Origin: an uncultured Brevundimonas sp.
Lineage (GTDB): Bacteria; Pseudomonadota; Alphaproteobacteria; Caulobacterales; Caulobacteraceae
Reading direction: 5' to 3'
Length of the DNA: 12,308 bases
Assembly: GCA_946481425.1 (NCBI GenBank)
Contig: CAMLNT010000057.1
Location: 1-12,308, forward strand
Shown here: in pieces, positions 5,998 to 11,057 of the stretch
Layout: the number at the start of each line of letters is the position of its first letter
How positions within the stretch are numbered: position 1 is the first letter of the stretch
Notes under the pieces: model-generated
Database searches by the model: none
What the model was told of the DNA's origin: nothing
What the model saw: the letters and a program-made list of their open reading frames with translations, nothing else
Made by a program: the position numbers and the translations under genes

Positions 5998-6537
5998 TCA
6001 ATCTGCTGCTGCGACAGTCGAAGCGGAACCGGGGATCGCGCCGTTCAGGCGATCCTCGTTCATCTCGGCCACCGCGGCGAGGAAGCTGGCCGGGCGGCGG
6101 GAAAAGGCGGGCGCTTCCGGGACGGCCAGACCGACGGCGCGTGCAATCGCGCCGACGATGGTGACGCAGGACAGGGTGTCGAGATCGTAGGACGGCTGGG
6201 GAAAGGCGCGCCATTCCTCGACCGTCGCCATGACCTGTCGGTATTCGGCGTCGCTCAGCATGAGGGAAAAGCGGAGCTGGCCCTGGCTGACGTAGTCGGG
6301 CCCGCCGCTGATGATGTGGCCGTCGATCCGGCCGAAAAGGACGGCCGGGGTGATGCGGTAGGGCGTGAAGCCGAAGTTGGCGTCGACCGGCTCGCCGGTC
6401 GCGTCCAGGGCGCCGCTGAGCGCGACATAGGCATGCGGGAAGCGGCTGTCGGTATCGCGGGCGTAGAAGTCCAGGCGCACGGCGGCCTGGGAGGGTGTAG
6501 CCAGCACGATGAAAAGCAGGATCAGCCAGCGAAGCAT
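5998..6537 (-). CDS. Exported protein, likely permuted papain-like (NlpC/P60-LRAT type) fold
   Basis: A 179-aa protein with an N-terminal signal peptide (MLRWLILLFIVLATPSQA, cut near residue 18-19). The mature protein has FPHAYVALSG with His35 early and TLSCVTIVGAIARAVGL with Cys124 later. A histidine before a cysteine at the start of a helix is the order seen in circularly permuted papain-like proteins such as the YiiX and LRAT groups. Homologues that I recall have NCV at the cysteine; here it is SCV. Between them lie GEPVDANFGFTPY and LRFSLMLSDAEYRQVMATVEEW. The fold is inferred from motif order, and catalysis is not established. The ATG at 6537 is fixed by the signal peptide; its ribosome-binding site is weak. 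It sits 60 bases after the exported membrane-anchored gene and 101 bases before the RcnB-family gene, all leftward, so co-transcription of envelope genes is plausible. Confidence 0.82.
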   Translation of the reverse strand: MLRWLILLFIVLATPSQAAVRLDFYARDTDSRFPHAYVALSGALDATGEPVDANFGFTPYRITPAVLFGRIDGHIISGGPDYVSQGQLRFSLMLSDAEYRQVMATVEEWRAFPQPSYDLDTLSCVTIVGAIARAVGLAVPEAPAFSRRPASFLAAVAEMNEDRLNGAIPGSASTVAAAD

Positions 6538-6558
6538 GCGAAAACCGCCGTCCAGGAA

Positions 6559-6590
6559 CGACCCCGGGCAATGCGACTCGCCCGGGGTCG
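6559..6590 (-). terminator. Intercistronic hairpin, possible weak terminator
   Basis: A perfect 11-bp stem, CGACCCCGGGC (6559-6569) with GCCCGGGGTCG (6580-6590), encloses a 10-base loop. It starts 7 bases after the stop codon of the 163-aa gene. Leftward it is followed by TTCCTGG, a poor U tract, so it may reduce readthrough or protect the upstream message 3' end instead of terminating fully. It lies 21 bases before the start of the next gene. Confidence 0.55.
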
Positions 6591-6597
6591 ATGAAGG

Positions 6598-7089
6598 TCA
6601 CGAAATGCTGGGGTGATCCACTTCGTCATCGTCCTCGAAGCATTCCGCGAGCAGGCAGACGACGAGCCCGGCGGTCACGAGCCCAGCGACCACGAACCAA
6701 GTCGTACCCTTGCCGTCCGCCGGATCAGCCCAATGCAGACGCGGATCGGCGAACTCGCCGTCGGCGTCGCGCATCAGGTTGAACGAGGCGACCTCGGTGC
6801 GGGCCAGGCCTTGATCGTTGAAGCGGAGGTCCGCCAGTTCGACATTTGGTCGGAACTCGCCGTCGTCGTAGCCGGGCAGGGCCTCGCGATAGCCCCAGTT
6901 CAGCGTGACCCCGTAGCTGGGTTCCTCGAGTTGGCGGCCCCCGCCGAGTGGTACGCGATAGTTGAGACTGACAGTCGCGCCGGCCTCATCATCGAACTGC
7001 TGAGCGAGACCGTAACTCTGGGCCCAGGCCGGGCCGGCGGTCGCAATGGTCAGGGCGGCCGCGGCTGCGGTCGCAATCCACTTCCTCAT
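6598..7089 (-). CDS. Exported protein of unknown function with a C-terminal membrane anchor
   Basis: A 163-aa protein I do not recognise. Residues 1-23 form a signal peptide ending AWA|Q. The middle region has alternating hydrophobic segments (GATVSLNYRVPLGGGR, YGVTLNWGYREALPG) that could be beta strands, then an acidic stretch. Residues about 130-149 (TTWFVVAGLVTAGLVVCLLA) are a single membrane helix with Cys145, followed by Cys150 and a very acidic tail EDDDEVDHPSIS. With a cleaved signal peptide, the bulk would face the periplasm and the tail the cytoplasm. The ATG at 7089 has an excellent ribosome-binding site, GGAGG with a 7-base spacer, and coincides with the signal peptide; upstream in-frame codons have no such support. 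It is first of three leftward envelope genes and divergent from the glutathione transferase gene. Confidence 0.83.
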   Translation of the reverse strand: MRKWIATAAAAALTIATAGPAWAQSYGLAQQFDDEAGATVSLNYRVPLGGGRQLEEPSYGVTLNWGYREALPGYDDGEFRPNVELADLRFNDQGLARTEVASFNLMRDADGEFADPRLHWADPADGKGTTWFVVAGLVTAGLVVCLLAECFEDDDEVDHPSIS

Positions 7090-7177
7090 GGGCGTTCCTC
7101 CCTGTGAAGGCCCCCGAGGACCGGAGGCCCTAGCGTCACAGTTCACCCAAGCTCGCCCCCATTCAAGTAACCACGTT

Positions 7178-7202
7178 CCGTAAACACGATATCGTGAAAC
7201 GG
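7178..7202. promoter_or_regulatory. Palindromic candidate operator in a divergent intergenic region
   Basis: CACGATATCGTG (7185-7196) is a perfect 12-bp palindrome. It is flanked by CCGT (7178-7181) and ACGG (7199-7202), a second almost co-centred dyad. It lies 88 bases from the leftward start at 7089 and 83 bases from the rightward GST start at 7286, so a regulator bound here could affect both. No regulator gene is adjacent. Confidence 0.4.
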
Positions 7203-7223
7203 AGATTTCCCGGGGCGGGGCCG

Positions 7224-7268
7224 AAGGAGGCTTGCGTGACTGACCAGCCGGGCCATGTTCGAGCCTGA
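7224..7268 (+). promoter_or_regulatory. Perfect Shine-Dalgarno followed by a 10-codon reading frame
   Basis: AAGGAGG (7224-7230) is a full match to the anti-Shine-Dalgarno. Five bases later GTG (7236-7238) opens a frame of ten codons (VTDQPGHVRA) ending in TGA at 7266-7268. It is 17 bases upstream of the GST start, and that frame is closed by TGA at 7241-7243, so this site cannot serve GST directly. It may be a leader peptide affecting GST translation, or chance. Confidence 0.3.
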
Positions 7269-7285
7269 GCATTGACGGACGCCTC

Positions 7286-8008
7286 ATGACCAAGCCGATA
7301 GACCTTCACTACTGGCCCACACCGAACGGCTGGAAGATCACCATCGCACTCGAAGAGATGGGGCTGCCCTATGAGGTCAAGCTGGTGAACATAGGGCAGG
7401 GCGAGCAGTTCGCGCCCGGTTTCCGGGCGATCAGCCCCAACGGACGCATGCCAGCGATCGTCGATCCGGAGGGTGATGACGGAGAACCGCTGTCGATCTT
7501 TGAAAGCGGGGCGATCCTCCAGCATCTCGGGCGCAAGTCGGGCCGGTTCTATCCGCAAGGCTCCGCGGCGCGAGCGCGGGTGGAAGAGTGGCTGTTCTGG
7601 CAGGTCGGCGGCCTGGGGCCGATGGCGGGGCAGACGCACCATTTTCGCCAGTACGCGCCGGCAATGATTTTCGACCAGCGGCAGCTGGCCTATGGCGTGA
7701 AGCGTTATACCAACGAGGTGCGCCGTCTCTACAGCGTGCTGGAGAAGCAGCTGGCTGACCGGGACTATGTCGCGGGCGACTATTCGATCGCGGACATGGC
7801 GATCTGGCCTTGGATCGTCCCGTACAAGAGGCAAGGCCAGGATCTCGACCGCACCCCACGCCTCAAGGCCTGGTTCGAGCGGATCGGGGAGCGCGAGGCG
7901 GTCAAGCGCGGAATGGCCGTCGGCAAGGACGCCCAGGCCAATCTGGCGGCCGGCGGCGAGGCGGCGGAGCGGGCGCGCAAGCTGCTGTTCGGTCAACGCG
8001 ACGCGTAA
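7286..8008 (+). CDS. Glutathione S-transferase, Nu class (YfcG/YghU type)
   Basis: A 240-aa cytoplasmic thiol enzyme. The thioredoxin-fold half starts LHYWPTPNGWKITIALEE, with Thr12 and Asn14 in the TPNG motif that contacts the glutathione sulfur in Nu-class enzymes. It continues with SPNGRMPAIVD and the glutathione-binding FESGAI (Glu73, Ser74). The helical half has WLFWQVGGLGPMAGQTHHF and YSIADMAIWPWI, both typical of YfcG and YghU. That class binds two glutathiones and acts as a disulfide-bond reductase, with low classical transferase activity; the exact substrate here is unknown. The ATG at 7286 gives the family N-terminus. GGAC lies upstream at modest spacing, while a much stronger ribosome-binding site further upstream belongs to another frame. 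It is divergent from the 163-aa envelope gene and followed by a 170-base gap. I leave the symbol blank because YfcG and YghU cannot be told apart here. Confidence 0.93.
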   Translation: MTKPIDLHYWPTPNGWKITIALEEMGLPYEVKLVNIGQGEQFAPGFRAISPNGRMPAIVDPEGDDGEPLSIFESGAILQHLGRKSGRFYPQGSAARARVEEWLFWQVGGLGPMAGQTHHFRQYAPAMIFDQRQLAYGVKRYTNEVRRLYSVLEKQLADRDYVAGDYSIADMAIWPWIVPYKRQGQDLDRTPRLKAWFERIGEREAVKRGMAVGKDAQANLAAGGEAAERARKLLFGQRDA

Positions 8009-8178
8009 ACGGCGAATGAAAAGAGTCTATCCAGTCTCTTAACGAGCTGATTTGCCTTCATTTTCTCTTAGCGAAAAACATCGGAATCAGCGTTCTCGAT
8101 TAACTCTGTCTTCAGTGGCGCGGCGTTTTGATCGCGACATGAAGAGGGAGCCAGAACGGCTCTCGAGAGGGACTGACG

Positions 8179-8466
8179 ATGCAAACGCAGATGGAAGCGG
8201 CCGAAAGCCTGCCCCTGCCGACGCCCGAGATGTCGGGCGACGACCTGTTCAAGCTGGGCCTGATGTATTCGACCGGTCAGGGCGGTGCGCCGCTGGACCT
8301 GGTTTCGGCTCACATGATCTTCAACCTGGCCGCCATGAAGGGCTCGGACGAAGCACGCATCTATCGCCGCGAGCTGTCGCAGGAGATGGATCGTGACGAC
8401 GTGGCCGAGGCCCAGCGCGCCGCGCGCCGCTGGCTCGACGCCGGCACGGTGACGCTGGCGGCCTAG
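8179..8466 (+). CDS. Small Sel1-repeat protein
   Basis: A 95-aa protein without a signal peptide. Residues about 22-58 (DLFKLGLMYSTGQGG, then LVSAHMIFNLAAMKGSDEA) fit one Sel1-type repeat, the TPR-like helix-turn-helix unit that mediates protein contacts. The following ELSQEMDRDDVAEAQRAARRWL continues as a helix. Short proteins with this exact layout are common in alphaproteobacteria and are unassigned in function; the role of an interaction adaptor is inference. The ATG at 8179 has GAGAGGG upstream with suitable spacing. No terminator follows: its stop codon overlaps the stop of the convergent MpaB-family gene inside CTAG (8463-8466). The preceding 170 bases are relatively AT-rich at 8040-8110 and probably hold its promoter, but I could not fix one. 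Confidence 0.88.
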   Translation: MQTQMEAAESLPLPTPEMSGDDLFKLGLMYSTGQGGAPLDLVSAHMIFNLAAMKGSDEARIYRRELSQEMDRDDVAEAQRAARRWLDAGTVTLAA

Positions 8467-9347
8467 CCGTCCATGAACTGACCCGGCGGTAAGATCCGCC
8501 GGTTGGGGGAGCCGTCGAAGGCCCAGCGCAGGGTGCGCGCCATGGCCCAAGCTCCCTCACGGACAGCTGCCCGCGAGACCTGAGAGCGCCTGAGGCCATG
8601 CATGGCCCGCGCCCAGTCCGGCAACAGGTCCACTGCAGCCTGCATCAAGACCTTCGACGGGACGGCCGCGATGGCGGGGCCAACCGTCTGGTTCAGCACC
8701 AGGCCGCAGACCTCGCGCGTCCGGTGGTCGACCCTTAGCTCGGGCCGAAACGCCTCGATGAGCGCCAGCGCCTCGGCCCGGTTCACAGGGACCTGATCGG
8801 CGCCGACCGCTCGCCCGATGACGGCCATCTCAGCGAAATAGGCGTCCTGGTCGGCCGCGGGCATGGCTGGCTCGGCATAGCTGATCCAGGCGTCCAGAAA
8901 GCTGACCGCCTCGGCGACATGGACCCAAGACAGGAGATGCGGATCGTTGGCCGCATAGGGCGTGCCGTCAGGCAGGACCCCCTGAATGTGGCCGTGGATG
9001 CCGCGCACCTTCGCGATAAGCGCGTGGGCGTCGTCAGCGTAGTCGTAAGTCGTACGAGCGATGAACTTTGCGGTGGACCGCAGGCGAGCCATCATGTCGT
9101 TCCTGAAGTCCGAATGATCCCAGACGCCCGCCAGTACGGCCGGGTGCAGCATCTGGAGCAACAGGCTGTCGACGCCGCCGATCAGCATGGTCACCACATC
9201 GCCGTGGACCCGCCAGATGACGGAGTCGGGCGCGAAGAGCGCGTCGTTGCGACGCGTGACCGGGCGGTCGCCCTTCGACGCATCATTGAAGAGACGTGTG
9301 ACCTGGTCGCGCAGCATCTGGCGCGGAAGATCGAGCGGCGACCGCAT
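8463..9347 (-). CDS. MpaB/DUF2236 oxygenase-family protein
   Basis: A 294-aa protein of the family that includes the fungal oxygenase MpaB and latex-clearing protein-like haem proteins. Family features seen are LLLQMLHPAVLAGVWDHSDF (His68, His77), VRGIHGHIQGVLPDGTPYAA (His118, His120) and DPHLLSWVHVAEAVSF (His137, His143). The conserved histidines may include haem or metal ligands, but which ones cannot be read from sequence alone. Bacterial members are mostly uncharacterised, so oxygenase activity is a family inference. No signal peptide is apparent. The ATG at 9347 shares its A with the TGA stop of the upstream GNAT gene (TGATG), with no strong ribosome-binding site, so translation is probably coupled. 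It is the last gene of the leftward trmFO-protease-GNAT-MpaB run and its stop overlaps that of the convergent Sel1 gene. Confidence 0.88.
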   Translation of the reverse strand: MRSPLDLPRQMLRDQVTRLFNDASKGDRPVTRRNDALFAPDSVIWRVHGDVVTMLIGGVDSLLLQMLHPAVLAGVWDHSDFRNDMMARLRSTAKFIARTTYDYADDAHALIAKVRGIHGHIQGVLPDGTPYAANDPHLLSWVHVAEAVSFLDAWISYAEPAMPAADQDAYFAEMAVIGRAVGADQVPVNRAEALALIEAFRPELRVDHRTREVCGLVLNQTVGPAIAAVPSKVLMQAAVDLLPDWARAMHGLRRSQVSRAAVREGAWAMARTLRWAFDGSPNRRILPPGQFMDG

Positions 9348-9802
9348 CAGATTTCGCGTGAGAAGAACTGGTTGAAGGCGCTCGGCTCATAACCGGCGAA
9401 AGGCGGGCAGGGGACGAAGCCCCGCTTGCGGTAGAGGGCAAGCGCGGATTCGAACGGGCCGCCGGTTCCGGTCTCGAGGCTCAGGCGGGTCATGCCGCGC
9501 GCCTTCGCCTCGGTCATGATGTGAGCAAGCATGGCGGCGCCGACGCCCTGGCCCAGCGCATCGGGATGGGTGCGCATCGATTTGACCTCGCCGTGGTCGG
9601 GCGACAGCGTACGCAGGGCGCCGACGCCGATCGCTTCGCCATCGCGCCACGCCGCCCAGACGCTGACGTCGGGCGCGCGGACACCGGACAGGTCCAGCAC
9701 AAAGCAGGCGCCCGGCGGCGAACTCTCGTGCATCCCCCGGAAATGGAGCTCGAGCAGGGCCTGAACCGACGGGTGATCGAGATCGGCGGGCCGGATGTCC
9801 AT
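9347..9802 (-). CDS. GNAT-family N-acetyltransferase
   Basis: A 151-aa cytoplasmic protein with one GNAT domain, which transfers an acetyl group from acetyl-CoA to an amine. Motif A is visible as HGEVKSMRTHP followed by the pyrophosphate-binding loop LGQGVGAAML (83-92) and helix AHIMTEAKARG. Strand RLSLETGTG and ALYRKRGFVPC (motif B) follow. The RGMHESSPPG segment near residue 22-31 and the C-terminal NQFFSREI resemble the YsnE-like acetyltransferase group; the acceptor is unknown. The ATG at 9802 gives a complete domain beginning MDIRPADLDHPSV; the reading frame is open further upstream but shows no domain there. The ribosome-binding site is weak. It lies 85 bases after the protease gene and overlaps the MpaB-family gene by one base. 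Confidence 0.9.
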   Translation of the reverse strand: MDIRPADLDHPSVQALLELHFRGMHESSPPGACFVLDLSGVRAPDVSVWAAWRDGEAIGVGALRTLSPDHGEVKSMRTHPDALGQGVGAAMLAHIMTEAKARGMTRLSLETGTGGPFESALALYRKRGFVPCPPFAGYEPSAFNQFFSREI

Positions 9803-9887
9803 GGTCAGGCGAAGTCCCTGCAAGCCGCGTCGCTGAGCCGTCGGGTGCCCCAGGAACGCGGGGCGGCGCAAGCGAAGTCGGAGGGCG

Positions 9888-11027
9888 TCAGAGGTAGGCC
9901 GCCAGAGTAAAGGCCGCCTCGACGACCTGTCCATCTCGACGAAGCTCGACTTGTACCTGTTGTCCCGGCTCACCGCGGAAGCGATCCAGAGCCTCGCGGA
10001 AAGTCCCCGCGCCGACGACCCGATCGCCGACACGGACCCCGGCGGCGGCAGCGGGACTTCCCGTGCCGACAGCGGCGACGCGGGCGCCCCCAGGGGCGTC
10101 GTCCAGCCAGACACCTGACAAGCCGTAACCGGGCGAATCCGGCGTCAGGCCGTTGCGTCGGACCCAGATGGTCCGGTCGCTGCTGGAGATCGACAGGTCC
10201 AGCGTGCGCAGGACAGGCAATCCGAGGATCGTCTCGCCGCCGATGTTCTGTCCGGCATTCAGGCCGACGAGAATATTGTCGTAGGTCTGACCCCCGAAGT
10301 TCAGGCGCTCGAGACGCACGAGCCGGGACGGCTCGGAGGACGCCCCCCGGATATTGCTCTGCAGGTAAGGGGCCCAGGGGCGAGCGTCGTCCCAAAGGCC
10401 GAGGTCCTCGGCTCGGTCCCGCGAGATGGTCAGAGGCCGCGGGCCGCCGGTGTCGAGGACGACCCGCTCCGGCCGGCCGTTGATCTGCACCGACCCGAAC
10501 AAGCGCGACGACAAGCCGTTCTGGCGCGCAGCTTCGATGGTCCCGTTTTCCAGATGACTGAAGCCGGTCCTGTCCGGCGCGCCGGCCGGGTGCAGGCGCC
10601 ACACCCCGGCTTCGAACAATAGCTCGCTGTCGACGCTGGTGAGCATGCCGGCGGCGATCAGTCCCTCGGCGCCGAGGCGATCGCCTTCGAGGCCGAACAG
10701 ACCGGCGTCTGTCTGACGGACCGCTCCACCGAGGATCAGCTCGTCCACGCCGAAGAACGGGAATTGACCCCCTCCGAGCCGCACGCGACGAAGCTCGGGC
10801 AAGCGCAGCTGTTCGGCCAGCGCGAGGCGGATGCCGGACAGTTCGGCGCCGGTATCCACGGCAAAGGGATGCGGGCCGGCGCCATTCAGGGTCACGTCGA
10901 TGAGCACGCGACCGCCCTCAAGTCGGATCGGAGCCTCAATGACGGTCTGGGCGCGGGCCGGGCCGGTCAGGCCGACGCCCGCTGTCGCGGCCGCCAGGGC
11001 CAGAAGATGACGACGATGCAGGCCCAT
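9888..11027 (-). CDS. Exported aspartyl protease with two retropepsin-like domains and a PDZ domain
   Basis: A 379-aa protein. The N-terminus MGLHRRHLLALAAATAG to ARA|Q has a twin-arginine and a hydrophobic stretch, suggesting Tat export. Two retroviral-type aspartyl protease halves follow. The first (about 28-145) has the catalytic DTG at 58-60 in FAVDTGAELSG. The second (about 176-290) has DTG at 192-194 in VVLDTGGPRPLTIS, with ETILGLPVLRTLDLSI near its end. A C-terminal PDZ domain (about 300-377) includes GVWLDDAPGGARV and SPAAAAGVRVGDRVV. Two DTG halves in one chain could form a complete active site without dimerising. The protein resembles the periplasmic retropepsin-like group to which I recall Caulobacter PerP belongs, but orthology is not shown. 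The ATG at 11027 has GGGAG at good spacing. It starts 30 bases after trmFO on the same strand, so it is probably co-transcribed. Confidence 0.88.
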   Translation of the reverse strand: MGLHRRHLLALAAATAGVGLTGPARAQTVIEAPIRLEGGRVLIDVTLNGAGPHPFAVDTGAELSGIRLALAEQLRLPELRRVRLGGGQFPFFGVDELILGGAVRQTDAGLFGLEGDRLGAEGLIAAGMLTSVDSELLFEAGVWRLHPAGAPDRTGFSHLENGTIEAARQNGLSSRLFGSVQINGRPERVVLDTGGPRPLTISRDRAEDLGLWDDARPWAPYLQSNIRGASSEPSRLVRLERLNFGGQTYDNILVGLNAGQNIGGETILGLPVLRTLDLSISSSDRTIWVRRNGLTPDSPGYGLSGVWLDDAPGGARVAAVGTGSPAAAAGVRVGDRVVGAGTFREALDRFRGEPGQQVQVELRRDGQVVEAAFTLAAYL

Positions 11028-11057
11028 GTGGTACTCCCGGTACTCTGATCGGCCTGG

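Noticed and set aside
5081..6601. Extension of the RcnB-family frame upstream to about 506 codons
   Set aside because: The extra 5' part overlaps the 5998-6537 gene in another frame, is Arg/Pro-rich as expected from GC-rich non-coding frames, and the signal peptide places the start at 5896.
8022..8041. AAGAG...CTCTT hairpin after the GST gene as a terminator
   Set aside because: Only five mostly weak base pairs with a 10-base loop and no proper U tract; too weak to call.
8100..8114. TTAA-N7-TTCA upstream of the Sel1 gene as a CtrA box
   Set aside because: The second half-site mismatches the TTAA consensus and the rest of the site is poor; a single degenerate match is expected by chance.
9803..10114. 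Longer 255-codon version of the GNAT protein starting at 10114
   Set aside because: The added residues overlap the protease coding region, are Arg/Pro-rich with no domain, and the GNAT fold is complete from 9802.
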